Shown here piece after piece: positions 16,950-26,709 of a stretch of 64,000 bases of DNA; within the stretch, counting starts at the first letter, position 1, and each line of letters begins with the position of its first letter. Below the pieces are notes generated by a model. It was not told the origin of the DNA, ran no database searches, and saw nothing but the letters and a program-made list of their open reading frames with translations. A program made the translations under genes and the position numbers. Source of the DNA: Legionella bozemanae (GTDB lineage: Bacteria > Pseudomonadota > Gammaproteobacteria > Legionellales > Legionellaceae). The stretch spans positions 65,253 through 129,252 of the forward strand of contig NZ_KV441807.1 of the NCBI RefSeq assembly GCF_001648595.1, written 5' to 3'.

Positions 16950-19900
16950 TCACTCTAATGAGCACGAGTCAATTAATTCTAATAAATTGAAACCAATAAC
17001 ATTGCGAAATTCAGATCTTAAATTACCTGATATTATGAGATATGATTTACCATATTCATCGCGCTCAAACCAAATATTTAATACATTTTTTTCAACTAAC
17101 TTATCACCATGATACGCCTTAAATGGCTTTTGCTTAAACCCAAAAAATTTTGTTTCCGAGTTATCATAAATAAAATGATTCATGATATTGATATTAACAA
17201 AAAAACTATGTTTTTTACGTGCCAAAAAAACTCGACCAAACATCAATAAAATTTCATAATTTAATTTATATCTATAAAAAATACGCGTATATATTTTTGC
17301 GAAAAGTTTTATAAAAAAATTACTGAGTTTTTTATTTTTCCAATCTTTTTGCAAAAGAAAAGCAATTTTTATTATAGCGGGGCATGATTGGTAATAATAA
17401 TTTTCAATTCGCGAATTCTGTACTTGCTTTGCCAATTTGAGCAAGGTTGTCGATTGATTTAAGTCAATTTTAATCACATCATTTCGAACAAAAAGTCCTA
17501 CCGCATTATCATAGGTATCACTTTCACGAATTGATTTAACAAAATTAATGACTGCTATTTTATTTTTACCATGTACATAGGGAGCCAAAATAGCACCAGT
17601 TGCTGCTGTTAAGGTATCTCCAATACCGACTCGGTTTTTTTTGCAAAAACGATGTAAGCCTTGCAAGGTATTTTTTGGTATCTCAAAATAAGTAGTGCAC
17701 GATGAATTCATCCTACTTAAAATTTGATTTCGTGGAAAAACCAGTAAGGGAATATTTTTTAAATAATTATCCCAGAAGTCGATATTTTTTGATAAGTTTT
17801 TACTAAAATCTCGTTGTTCACGTAGAATATAATCGTAAAAAGCTAATTCTTGTTTCCCGACTGTCTCAGATTCTTTCTTATGCTCAATATATGTGTGAGA
17901 CATCTCATGCAACACAATTTCCGCTGATATTTCATCGCTGATAAAATGAGATAACGCAATTTGTATTTCACAAGAATTATTTCCGAGTTGGAATAATTTA
18001 AATAGGATTAATGGCAATCTATTCTTCCACCTTCGATTTTCTAATTCATCTAACGATACATGTAACTCGTGTTCTTGTTCTTCTAATTTCAAGCCGCTAA
18101 TGTCCTTTTCAATGACTTTAAGCTGAAGAATATTTTTCTGTGGGTATTGCAAAGGGGAATATCTTGCTATGCGATAGCATAGAATTGGATGATTTTTACA
18201 TAATAATTCAAAAACACTATCTAATTTCTTTTTATCCAAATTCCCAGCTATCCGTTTTCTGGTCACGATATTGGATATGTTCGACTTGGGGTAAAATAAT
18301 CTCATTAACCAGAATAAAAATTGTAATTCACTTAATGGCATTGCCTTTAAAGGTGGCGGACGGTGATTTCCATTTTCATCATCGGAAATATCTGCTGCAT
18401 TATTGAGGGCACCAGCAAGATGAGCAATCGTTCCTGTATTATACAAATCCTGTAATAAAATATTTTTATGAGTGATTTTTCGAATCTTTGTAATCAATCG
18501 GGCTGCTGATAATGAATTGCCACCTAAATCAAAAAAATTATCATCGATACTTATATGCTTTAAATTTAATGTTTCTAACCAAATTTTTTTAAGCATGATT
18601 TCAATTTCATTTCGTGGTTTTATAATTTGGTTCGATTCATTAGCTCCAGGTTCAGGTAATTTATGGATATCTAATTTACCACTTGCGGACAATGGAAACT
18701 CATCTAAAATTACAAAAAATGCGGGTACCATATAATCAGGCAATTGATTTTTTAGATAATCACGCAAATCATTTGTATTTAATTTTGCGGACTTTTTGGG
18801 AATGCAATAGGCAACCAATTGTTTTTCTTCAAACTCTTCACGCTCTGATCTTGCTAAAATAACAACATCTTGGATACCCGTATATGATGCCAAACATTTT
18901 TCAATTTCACCAATTTCAACTCGGAATCCTCTAATTTTAATTTGATGATCTTTTCTTTCAACAAACTCAATAGTTCCATCTTTTAAATAGCAACATAAAT
19001 CACCTGTTTTATACAATCTACCTGAGTTAAAAGGATTTTTAACAAATTTCTTCTCAGTTAGTTTTTTTTTATTTAAGTATCCCTTAGCAATACCATCTCC
19101 CCCTATATATAATTCCCCCAAAGCACCCACAGATACTGGTTGCATATTTTTATCCAATATAAACAACTTCGTATTTAATGCAGGCTTTCCAATGGGAATT
19201 CGATGCTCATAGTGATCAATATTATGTTCATCAATGATAATCCATGATGATGCAACAGTGGCTTCCGTAGGACCATATTCACAAAATAGTTTATGTTTTG
19301 GAAATTTTTTTAACCAATCTTTGATATCTTTTGCTAACAAAGTCTCACCACCAAAGATGATGTATTTTAAATCCAGCATCTTTTTCTCGTTTAATACAAT
19401 GCCATTGATTTGTCTGAAATGACTTGGTGTGATTTTAATGATAGAAACATGGGCATCCTGCAAATGCTTTAAATATAAATAGGGATCCCTTCTATCAGTT
19501 TCAGCACAAATGGCTATTTTTATTCCTTTTAACAAGGGAAACAAAGTACATGTCACTGAAAAATCGAATGAAATGGAAGATGAAAAATCAAAAGTATCTT
19601 CCGAGGAAATTGAAATGCTTTTACCAAACCAATGCACGAAATGATTTACATTACGATGTGTTATCATGACGCCTTTAGGTTTTCCAGTCGAGCCGGAAGT
19701 GTAGATTACATAAGCTAAATCGTTCGTTTTATTAATATGCTTCGGATTGGTAGTAGGGTATGTGGCCAACTTTGATTCAATTGCGTCCCAATAGATCATT
19801 TGAAATGTTGTCATTTCCTCAAATTGATTCGCCAGTTGAGAGTGAGTAATTAGAATTTTTGCACGTGAATCTGATAATATATCTTTTTGACGTCGAACAG

Positions 19901-20246
19901 GGTTGTTTGGATCTAATGGGATATAAGCACCTCCTGATTTTAAAATTCCCAAGATACCGATTAATAATTCAAAACAAGGCTCCATGCAGATTGCGACTAA
20001 GGTATTTTGTTTAATTCCTATTTCTCTTAAATGATGTGCTAATTGATTGGCTTGATCATTAAGAGCTTTGTAGGTAAGTGTCTTCGATTTATAGATCAAC
20101 GCTATGTTATCTAATACCTTTGCAATTTGTTCTTCAAACAATTCGGGTATGATTTTATCATAAGGATATTTAGAGTCAGTTTGATTCCATTCTTCTAAGA
20201 TTTTATATTGTTCCTCCAAACTCATATCCATTGATGATGAGGTCAT
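16950..20246 (-). CDS. Single-module non-ribosomal peptide synthetase, A-PCP-C order
   Basis: 1098 residues. The adenylation domain (about 30-530) has A3 YTSGSTGKPKG at 182-192, A5 EYGPTEA, A7 LYKTGDL, A8 KIRGFRVEIGEIE and A10 SASGKLD. A carrier domain follows with DNFFDLGGNSLSAARL, phosphopantetheine on Ser578. The last ~450 residues form a condensation-like or acyltransferase (PapA/WES-like) domain with LSHFISDE near 767, i.e. H-x3-D but with the first His replaced by Ser. No thioesterase or reductase is attached. The terminal domain should transfer the activated amino acid to an amine or alcohol. No other biosynthetic gene is adjacent and no phosphopantetheinyl transferase is in the window. 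Product unknown. Confidence 0.85.
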   Translation of the reverse strand: MTSSSMDMSLEEQYKILEEWNQTDSKYPYDKIIPELFEEQIAKVLDNIALIYKSKTLTYKALNDQANQLAHHLREIGIKQNTLVAICMEPCFELLIGILGILKSGGAYIPLDPNNPVRRQKDILSDSRAKILITHSQLANQFEEMTTFQMIYWDAIESKLATYPTTNPKHINKTNDLAYVIYTSGSTGKPKGVMITHRNVNHFVHWFGKSISISSEDTFDFSSSISFDFSVTCTLFPLLKGIKIAICAETDRRDPYLYLKHLQDAHVSIIKITPSHFRQINGIVLNEKKMLDLKYIIFGGETLLAKDIKDWLKKFPKHKLFCEYGPTEATVASSWIIIDEHNIDHYEHRIPIGKPALNTKLFILDKNMQPVSVGALGELYIGGDGIAKGYLNKKKLTEKKFVKNPFNSGRLYKTGDLCCYLKDGTIEFVERKDHQIKIRGFRVEIGEIEKCLASYTGIQDVVILARSEREEFEEKQLVAYCIPKKSAKLNTNDLRDYLKNQLPDYMVPAFFVILDEFPLSASGKLDIHKLPEPGANESNQIIKPRNEIEIMLKKIWLETLNLKHISIDDNFFDLGGNSLSAARLITKIRKITHKNILLQDLYNTGTIAHLAGALNNAADISDDENGNHRPPPLKAMPLSELQFLFWLMRLFYPKSNISNIVTRKRIAGNLDKKKLDSVFELLCKNHPILCYRIARYSPLQYPQKNILQLKVIEKDISGLKLEEQEHELHVSLDELENRRWKNRLPLILFKLFQLGNNSCEIQIALSHFISDEISAEIVLHEMSHTYIEHKKESETVGKQELAFYDYILREQRDFSKNLSKNIDFWDNYLKNIPLLVFPRNQILSRMNSSCTTYFEIPKNTLQGLHRFCKKNRVGIGDTLTAATGAILAPYVHGKNKIAVINFVKSIRESDTYDNAVGLFVRNDVIKIDLNQSTTLLKLAKQVQNSRIENYYYQSCPAIIKIAFLLQKDWKNKKLSNFFIKLFAKIYTRIFYRYKLNYEILLMFGRVFLARKKHSFFVNINIMNHFIYDNSETKFFGFKQKPFKAYHGDKLVEKNVLNIWFERDEYGKSYLIISGNLRSEFRNVIGFNLLELIDSCSLE

Positions 20247-20478
20247 GCATAAGCTCCATAGTGATAGGTAATGAATTGCGCATATATACTACATATTATC
20301 CTTGATGCACTCTTATCTTTAGTTAATGTCTTGATTGTTAATTTTAGCACAAGAAGAGTGTCAGCCTCTCCGGAATGGAGCAATAGGCACCAAGTTAAAT
20401 ACTCGTGTTCTATTATCCCGAGCCGTAATAAGCGTCTAATTTAGCCTATAATTTAGAGAAACACTTGAGAATGCCAAT

Positions 20479-23355
20479 ATGAAGCTTGTTACTCTTTTCC
20501 AATATGTTTTTGCAGATAGGGGAATTATAGACGTAAGTAATATTCCTGAAAATGCTGAAAAAACAAAGTTAGTACAGTTAAGGATTGAAAAAAGATCAAA
20601 AGAGATTAAGAAAGAATTTGAATTTATTTTAAAAGATGAAAATCTTTCACATCACTTTCGTACGATGCTCCTACAACTCAATACGCCTAATTCCTTGAGC
20701 TTAGCAAAAATTTTGTTTGATCCTAAGGAACTTCAAGCACCCAGCTCTGTGGAAAACGCTGTGATTCCTACAGATGACAAACTGCGAGAAGTATTTAAAG
20801 AAAAAAATGATTTATACGGATATTTTGCTCCTAATGATTTGCAAGCATTCCAGCGCTTTTCTGCTATTTATAAATTGCTACAACTAGCATCAACCTATAT
20901 AAATTGTGATAATAGTAAACCAGAAGAACTTTATGAGTGTGCCTATAAAGCTTTAGTATGTTTTGGCAACTTAAAGAACCAAACCGATTTAACCATGTTA
21001 GAAAGTATAGAAAAATTTCTTCTCACAAAACAAGCAAGTCAAGCAGCAAATAAATCCTTACCTTCCCTTATGGATCTACAAATAGGTAAAAAAAATGGCA
21101 TTCATTATGAAGAATGGACTCAATTTATCCAAAAACATGGCATTAAAGCATTAAAATTTTTTAAAAGGGCACAAGATATAGAGGATAAATTAAAGAGAGT
21201 TCCTGCGACACTCGCGGAAGCATTTGATGCATTGGCTCAAGCTGATTATAAACGCTACAGTGAGGATCCTGAGCTTGCTAAAGTCTGTGAGCAATATAAT
21301 GTTCCAGAAACTGTATTCAATAGATGTCTTGACTTAGATTTAAAAAAAATATGGAAAACAAAAGATAATTTACCGGACATTATTGTTAATGGTTCAGATC
21401 GTGAGATAAACCAATCCGGATATTATTTAGTTAAATTACCGATCAAGGATCCTCGTTCTTTAATTCTTGGGTATATTACCAATGATTGCCAGTCTATTGG
21501 GAGCAAAGGAGAACCTTGCGTACTCGATGGAATTAGTTCGGAGCATGATGGATTTTATGTGATGCTCAAAAAGAAAGACCCCAAAAAGGAGGTCTCGCCA
21601 TTATTGCACGATAACACCATTGATTATGATAACTTTGAAATCGTTGGTCAAGGATATGCTTGGCTTACTATGAGTGGAAATCTTACCATTGACTCCTGGG
21701 AAAATGCACGGCAGAAAGATGATGAAGTTGCCGTGGCAATGCTTAAAAAATTTAGCCAAATGGTTATTTCCCAAAGTAAAGGAAGTATAGTACAAGTGGC
21801 TACGGGCAGAAATAGTCCACGAACTCCATCTGCATTTAGTAAGGGTCCTGCCTTGAAGTATGCAGAAATAATGGAGGAAGGAACACAATATAACGACTCT
21901 AAAAGTCAAACTCTCATTGCTGTAGATACTGAAAAAATCGAGGATATTAAAAGCGAGCTACTTTTCCAGCTGATTGAGAATGCTGAGTTTGATAATACAA
22001 GAACGTTACAGAGTTTAATAGGAACAATTTATTCTCAAAAACAAAATAAGTGGATAGGGAGCTTGTTACTAAATTCCACTAGTTTGGATTGGCACTCAGA
22101 AGACATACTGTCTACCGTTTATTCATGTGTTGGGCTGGATGATAGTGGGGGCGTGATTACTTGGAAGGCATTGTTTTTGTTAGAGGAAGCTGCTTTACTC
22201 AATAATGACTCATTTCGACAAATTACTGCAGATAAATGGCTGGCTAGAAGTGTTTGCGAAGCAATCATTGCCTTAGATAACGCGCATCTATTAGAGCATA
22301 AAAATTTTGCAATCATCATCAAGATAAGTCAGGATCAAGTTCTAAATAAAGATAACGTTTTAGCGAATATATCTCGAAGTGTTATTCGACTTTCTCGCGC
22401 TAATATTCATTTAGATAACGATGGCTTTGAAGCTTTAGCAAATGCCTATTTACTTGCTGAAAAATCGAGAAAAAATTTCAGGGAAGAGATCCTCACTATG
22501 GTAATTACTTTAAAAACAAACTTTGATGTTACCTTAGATGGTCTTACATTTAAAAAGCTGCTAGATAATGAAAAATATGCACCTGAAATCCTAACTCTGT
22601 TTGCTATGGCAAAAGAATATAAATTGAATGTGCTCGATAACGGTGTATATAAAAATATTATAGAAAATGCTCCTTACATATCCGAACTTAATAAGATAAT
22701 TCCTGAACTAGCGGCAATAAATATTCTTGATGACTCTATTTTTCAATCGTTAATCAATCATGCAAAAGATAGTCCTTTCATTTCTGATGTCATCTTATTA
22801 TTGAGCGAACAAAATATATTAGATGAAGAGAATTTTAAGCAATTAATGCAATATACCCTCTTTGCTGAGGAGATTTACGATGCTTTAGATCCACTTAAAG
22901 AGCGAGGCATATTAGATAGAGAGAAAGCTCAATTTATTTTGGAACATCATAATAGCGCTCAATATTTAGGGAAAATTTTTGCAAAATTAGACGAAGTTGA
23001 TTTATTAGATAATGACAATTTCAATTTACTAAAGCCTTGCGTTTCCTCTTTAGAAGAGTTAAGTAAGATTATTTCCTTGCTTGAAAAATACGATCTTTTA
23101 GATAAAGATAATTTTTTATTAGTAGTAGAAAATCATTCTGCTGCAAAAGATACATTAGAGTCTTTGAAAAAATTAAAAGAAGGCCATATTTTTGATGATA
23201 GTCATTTTAAAGAAGTGATGAAAAATATTCCAAATAAGAGTGTACTTCGCAAGGAACAGGAGCCTGTTTTACCCAGCGTATCTGCTAAAGAAACGCTACA
23301 AAAGTTAAAAAGCACCGACACTAATGAGGAGCTTACACCAGAATTTAAAGTATAA
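20479..23355 (+). CDS. Large repeat protein, candidate Dot/Icm effector
   Basis: 958 residues, soluble, Lys/Glu-rich. The first ~330 residues are helical and unassigned. Residues ~305-480 hold a mixed alpha/beta domain (YYLVKLPIKDPRSLILGYIT, DGFYVMLKKKD, YAWLTMSGNLTIDSW) that I cannot name with confidence. The C-terminal part consists of helical repeats: from about 750 to 930 there are units of ~31 residues beginning ILDDSIF, ILDEENF, ILDREKA, LLDNDNF, LLDKDNF and IFDDSHF; more divergent copies start near 550. Repeats of this LLDxxNF type are known to me from Legionella-like effectors. The Glu-rich tail near the end fits a Dot/Icm signal. Target unknown. Confidence 0.55.
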   Translation: MKLVTLFQYVFADRGIIDVSNIPENAEKTKLVQLRIEKRSKEIKKEFEFILKDENLSHHFRTMLLQLNTPNSLSLAKILFDPKELQAPSSVENAVIPTDDKLREVFKEKNDLYGYFAPNDLQAFQRFSAIYKLLQLASTYINCDNSKPEELYECAYKALVCFGNLKNQTDLTMLESIEKFLLTKQASQAANKSLPSLMDLQIGKKNGIHYEEWTQFIQKHGIKALKFFKRAQDIEDKLKRVPATLAEAFDALAQADYKRYSEDPELAKVCEQYNVPETVFNRCLDLDLKKIWKTKDNLPDIIVNGSDREINQSGYYLVKLPIKDPRSLILGYITNDCQSIGSKGEPCVLDGISSEHDGFYVMLKKKDPKKEVSPLLHDNTIDYDNFEIVGQGYAWLTMSGNLTIDSWENARQKDDEVAVAMLKKFSQMVISQSKGSIVQVATGRNSPRTPSAFSKGPALKYAEIMEEGTQYNDSKSQTLIAVDTEKIEDIKSELLFQLIENAEFDNTRTLQSLIGTIYSQKQNKWIGSLLLNSTSLDWHSEDILSTVYSCVGLDDSGGVITWKALFLLEEAALLNNDSFRQITADKWLARSVCEAIIALDNAHLLEHKNFAIIIKISQDQVLNKDNVLANISRSVIRLSRANIHLDNDGFEALANAYLLAEKSRKNFREEILTMVITLKTNFDVTLDGLTFKKLLDNEKYAPEILTLFAMAKEYKLNVLDNGVYKNIIENAPYISELNKIIPELAAINILDDSIFQSLINHAKDSPFISDVILLLSEQNILDEENFKQLMQYTLFAEEIYDALDPLKERGILDREKAQFILEHHNSAQYLGKIFAKLDEVDLLDNDNFNLLKPCVSSLEELSKIISLLEKYDLLDKDNFLLVVENHSAAKDTLESLKKLKEGHIFDDSHFKEVMKNIPNKSVLRKEQEPVLPSVSAKETLQKLKSTDTNEELTPEFKV

Positions 23356-23540
23356 AATGAGCAGCAATACAATTCACCATCGCTGTAATTTTAGGTAATT
23401 TTAAATCCTAAAGTACAAGGTAATGAAGATCTACATTCAGCCTAATTACTACACTGTTTACACCCTTGCGAACGCACCCTACTCGCCTGATGAGATCGCT
23501 TTTTGTACAAAGAATATGCGACATCAAATTTCGTATAAAT

Positions 23541-24029
23541 TTAAATAATTAAAACCTTAGTCCCAGGATTGGCTTTTACCCAATTAGCCACATACTCGAT
23601 ATAGTTATTTTTGCCAACAGCAATGCATCCACGCGTTGAGTAGGGTAAGTTGTTTAACCAACTAAACACTCTCGATGACTGAGATGGTCCATGGATCCCT
23701 ACATCTCTGCCTGTATATCCTGCAGCTAATTGTTTTCTAGTCGGATAGAGAATGGGAATAAAAACTTTAAATTGATTGGATTTTCTTGGATGAGCTAATC
23801 CATATAAACCAATTGGAGTTTTATTATCACCCGCATGTTTTTTACCAACGCCTTTATATCCGAGAGCTACTTTAAAACTCTTAATTACAGTACCGTGTTT
23901 ACAAATATTTAAAATTTGCTTTGTGGTGTGTACATTAATTCCGTTTGATAAAGGACAAGTTGCAGTACTAGCGAATAAAGTGGCAGGAAAAAAAATAGAG
24001 ATCATTAAAAAAATAGCTTTCATTTTCAT
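23541..24029 (-). CDS. Secreted L,D-transpeptidase (YkuD domain)
   Basis: 162 residues with a signal peptide (MKMKAIFLMISIFFPATLFA). The catalytic motif is in HGPSQSSRVFSWLNNLPYSTRGCIAV, the HG…S/T-x-GC pattern of YkuD enzymes, with Cys as nucleophile. They form 3-3 cross-links or attach lipoproteins to peptidoglycan. No LysM domain is present, so it is a minimal enzyme. A second, larger L,D-transpeptidase lies at 56394-57119. Confidence 0.85.
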   Translation of the reverse strand: MKMKAIFLMISIFFPATLFASTATCPLSNGINVHTTKQILNICKHGTVIKSFKVALGYKGVGKKHAGDNKTPIGLYGLAHPRKSNQFKVFIPILYPTRKQLAAGYTGRDVGIHGPSQSSRVFSWLNNLPYSTRGCIAVGKNNYIEYVANWVKANPGTKVLII

Positions 24030-24169
24030 ATAAGTAGACTAATATTATTGAAATTGGCTAATAATTATTCCATAGTATTACCTATATTCATAGGGTTAGC
24101 AGGTTAAATTTTCACCAAAAGTCATAGCGAGAAACTTTTTTGGAGCTTATTCTATTACTTTAAACAGCG

Positions 24170-24436
24170 ATTACATCGATTACTCATGCGAAAACATCGC
24201 ACTGCAAAGCAGTGTATGCGTTTAATACCCCTCTGAAAGAAAGCTCTTTTGAGTCACGAAAGACTTTAGGTAAACGTTATATCAATGGCGTGAAGGAAGT
24301 GGTTAGAATGTGGCGGTTTACTAAAAGCAACGGCATTACGAAAGAGTTCCATCGAAAGATGAGGCTGATTCAGCGTCGTGCCTATGGGTTTAGAAATTTT
24401 GAAAACCACAGGTTAAGAGTTCATTACTTAGCCTGA
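24170..24436 (+). pseudogene. ISL3-family transposase remnant (C-terminal end, frameshifted)
   Basis: LLMRKHRTAKQCMRLIP (from about 24176) continues in another frame as VVRMWRFTKSNGITKEFHRK and RRAYGFRNFENHRLRV. This is the C-terminal signature of ISL3 transposases, as in the copy at 35685-35960. Only the last ~85 residues remain and at least one frameshift separates the pieces. No inverted repeat was found next to it. Confidence 0.75.
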
Positions 24437-24494
24437 ATGCCACACCCACCATCAACATTAATAACCAGCTGTCAATTGCTTATACATCCATTGC

Positions 24495-24950
24495 TTAGCT
24501 AGAAGCACGGATAAGAAGTACAGGGGTAGTAGCAATGCGCATCACATGCTCTGCCACGCTACCCAAAAAGAAACGACTAAATCCTTTTCTGCCATGAGTA
24601 CCTAGAACCAATAAATCTGCAGGCCATTCTTTCGTAGCCTCTACAATTACTTCAGAAACTCTACCTTGCAATTGCCTTAATTCAAGAAGGGTTGTTTCAA
24701 CTTTAATAGGTACCTGATTTTCGATTAATTGTGTGGCCTTGTTTAAAATATCTTGTCCTTCCTTTTTTAATAGAGCAAAATATGAAGCATAATCAAACCT
24801 CGGACCACCGTAATAAACTAAAGATCCATCAACGACATGGATAACCTTCAATTGGACCTCTTGATTTTTTATTAATTTGATGACTTCTTCTGTAGCAGAA
24901 ATAGATGTATCACTACCATCAATTGCTAACATTATCTTTTTATAAAACAT
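24495..24950 (-). CDS. Universal stress protein, UspA family, single domain
   Basis: 151 residues. The Usp fold begins FYKKIMLAIDGSDTS and ends with the nucleotide-binding GTHGRKGFSRFFLGSVAEHVMR, the G-x2-G-x9-G(S/T) motif of ATP-binding members. It is a paralogue of the protein at 52457-52915, sharing GGPRFDY and the region around GTHGR. ATG 24950 has AAGGA at -11. A small unannotated reading frame precedes it on the same strand. Expression under stress or stationary phase is typical for the family. Confidence 0.9.
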   Translation of the reverse strand: MFYKKIMLAIDGSDTSISATEEVIKLIKNQEVQLKVIHVVDGSLVYYGGPRFDYASYFALLKKEGQDILNKATQLIENQVPIKVETTLLELRQLQGRVSEVIVEATKEWPADLLVLGTHGRKGFSRFFLGSVAEHVMRIATTPVLLIRASS

Positions 24951-24966
24951 GATAATTCCTTATCCA

Positions 24967-25083
24967 TTAGAGGAAGAAAGAGTTAGCTCTCACTAAATAG
25001 TTCTGTTCTGGATGATACGTCAAGCCTATAGCACGTTGTAGAAGAGGAATTTTCATAAGCTTTTGATACACTTCCATGTCCAT
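24967..25083 (-). CDS. Small ORF of 38 codons, unknown function
   Basis: ATG 25083 to TAA 24967, product beginning MDMEVYQKLMKIPLLQRAIG. It has a good ribosome site (AAGGAGTTAGGTTA before ATG) and ends 16 bp before the usp start, so the two would be cotranscribed. No family is recognised. The remaining bases up to 25267 show no gene. Confidence 0.45.
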   Translation of the reverse strand: MDMEVYQKLMKIPLLQRAIGLTYHPEQNYLVRANSFFL

Positions 25084-25267
25084 TAACCTAACTCCTTAAT
25101 TCATTTATTCATTATAGCATCGCTATGATATTTGAATTTATTAAATCCTATTGAGTAAGTATTTTGTAGTGTAATAACAACTGTCTTGAGTGCAACGTGA
25201 GTTCAGCATGGCCTTATCTCAAATCAATACTATAATTAAGTAGTATTGAGATGCTCTGAGGACAATT

Positions 25268-25450
25268 ATGAAAAGGAAAGACCGTGAAAATGAATACAGA
25301 GGGATTGTTTCAATTATCATCATTGTCATTTTAGCCATTATTCTGGTTTATTACTATTCACATTACTCTTCTTTATCTAATAAAACTCAAAAATCTAATA
25401 TACCCGTAGAAGCTCCTTCGCCTCCAAATAAGAATACTGGCGGAATTTAA
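25268..25450 (+). CDS. Small single-pass membrane protein, unknown function
   Basis: 60 residues: a charged N terminus (MKRKDRENEYRG), one strongly hydrophobic helix (IVSIIIIVILAIILVYYY) and a proline-rich tail. GAGGAC precedes the ATG. No family is recognised. The topology would be N-in with a short exported tail. Confidence 0.5.
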   Translation: MKRKDRENEYRGIVSIIIIVILAIILVYYYSHYSSLSNKTQKSNIPVEAPSPPNKNTGGI

Positions 25451-25540
25451 TAATTAAATACTTTGGTATTTTGTATTAGTTCATTGGAGATATACTCTCC
25501 AATCGAAAATAAGGCTTAATCCTTATTTCTTATAGTTTAT

Positions 25541-25703
25541 AGTGGTTCAACATGACGCTGAACCATTGCTTCTGAAATAAATCGTTTCAAGGAGGAATAA
25601 GTAATGCAACGATTTCATAATATTTTATTCGTTAGCCATGGAATAAAGATGAAATAGAAGCCTTACAGTTGGCAATAAAGTTAGCATCTAAAAACGAGGC
25701 ACA
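25541..25703 (+). pseudogene. Remnant of a universal stress protein gene with its upstream hairpin
   Basis: A hairpin (TGGTTCA at 25543-25549 / TGAACCA at 25559-25565) and the leader TTTCAAGGAGGAATAAGTA precede ATG 25604. The first residues MQRFHNILFVSHG equal the start of the Usp gene at 46724-47662. An indel then gives an early stop (…KMK stop), while the continuation EIEALQLAIKLASKNEAQLQ sits in another frame. It is cut off at the gtrA-like gene. It is the third copy of this leader in the window (see 47662 and 54248). Confidence 0.75.
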
Positions 25704-25704
25704 A

Positions 25705-26100
25705 CTACAAGGACCTCTTATGTTTTGAAAATACTATTCGATTTAAAATAAAAGTAACTGGCAAGAGAATAATGACGATTATAAGAGGTGCGTAAGTGAC
25801 TGAAAATCCTAGCCATACTATAAATTCTAATGAAAGGGCACCTAATACATATTGCAATAAGTAGATTAAGGGAAATTCTAAAATAGTCTCTAATGACATG
25901 ATCCCTTTAAAAACAGATTTGTTCATAAAGTAGAGAGCAACTACTGAAATTGTATACGCTATTAAGTACGCATATTGATAATTTATAAATTGATATAACA
26001 TAACATAGAGGCCAAACATAATTAATGTGCTTAATATACCTGTTATAGCAAATCCCAACATTTGTTTTTTATCAGCTTGCTGGATAAATTTAATTTTCAT
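25705..26100 (-). CDS. GtrA-like family membrane protein
   Basis: 131 residues with four membrane helices, the size and layout of GtrA-like proteins (GFAITGILSTLIMFGLYVMLYQF at TM1, a Lys/Arg-rich tail RIVFSKHKRSL after TM4). The family is thought to flip undecaprenyl-linked sugars or assist surface glycosylation. No glycosyltransferase is adjacent, so its partner is unknown. Its 3' end abuts the usp remnant, which suggests a rearrangement at about 25.7 kb. Confidence 0.75.
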   Translation of the reverse strand: MKIKFIQQADKKQMLGFAITGILSTLIMFGLYVMLYQFINYQYAYLIAYTISVVALYFMNKSVFKGIMSLETILEFPLIYLLQYVLGALSLEFIVWLGFSVTYAPLIIVIILLPVTFILNRIVFSKHKRSL

Positions 26101-26156
26101 ATTTTAGTCAGGTTTTAGTCAGGATTAAGGATAATCTATAGAGTATAGAGTATAAA

Positions 26157-26429
26157 TTATCGAGAGCGCCCGCGTGAGGAGTAGTTTTCTTGGGCCATAG
26201 TTACTTTTAATGGACGTCCTTCCAAAAGTTTACCATTCATATCTAAAGAGGATTGAGCTTCTTGTTGGGAACTAAAGGTTATAAAACCAAAACCTTTGAT
26301 GTAGCCAGTAAAGCGATCTTTGATTAAAAGAAGCTCATCTACCTTACCATATTTAGAAAATTCTGCTTGTAATGTCTCTTCAGTAATTCCAAAGGGTAAA
26401 TTGCCTACATAAATTTTATTTTGTCTCAC
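26157..26429 (-). CDS. RRM-domain RNA-binding protein
   Basis: 90 residues: one RNA-recognition motif with RNP2 IYVGNL and RNP1 KGFGFITF, followed by a short tail ending SSRGRSR. Small bacterial RRM proteins of this kind are glycine/arginine-tailed RNA chaperones. The chosen start is GTG 26429, with GAGGAA at -13; a longer frame opens at GTG 26453. It is followed on the same map segment by a cold-shock protein gene read in the same direction, so both may act on RNA structure at low temperature. Confidence 0.85.
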   Translation of the reverse strand: MRQNKIYVGNLPFGITEETLQAEFSKYGKVDELLLIKDRFTGYIKGFGFITFSSQQEAQSSLDMNGKLLEGRPLKVTMAQENYSSRGRSR

Positions 26430-26499
26430 TGTTGTTTCCTCAAAAGTAACCACTATAACTACAGTAAGATATAGTGGTAAAATAATATTAGCTACTAAA

Positions 26500-26709
26500 T
26501 TAAAGAGCTATTATATTTTGTGCTTGAAGACCTTTTGCCCCTTGCGTCACAATGAATTGTACTCGCTGACCTTCTGTGAGGGTTTTGAAGCCAGAACTTA
26601 TAATTTCTTTAAAATGAGCAAATACATCCGGCCCGGCTTCTTGTTCAATAAAACCAAATCCTTTAGATTCGTTAAACCATTTAACGACTCCATTTACTGT
26701 TTTAGACAT
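26500..26709 (-). CDS. Cold-shock protein (CspA family)
   Basis: 69 residues. The OB fold carries RNP1 KGFGFI (in [13 protein letters not shown]) and RNP2 VFAHF. It binds single-stranded RNA and DNA and melts RNA structure. AAGGATACTT precedes the ATG. A second paralogue is at 40938-41144. The long leader on its upstream side could hold a thermosensing 5' UTR, as in csp genes in general. Confidence 0.93.
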   Translation of the reverse strand: MSKTVNGVVKWFNESKGFGFIEQEAGPDVFAHFKEIISSGFKTLTEGQRVQFIVTQGAKGLQAQNIIAL

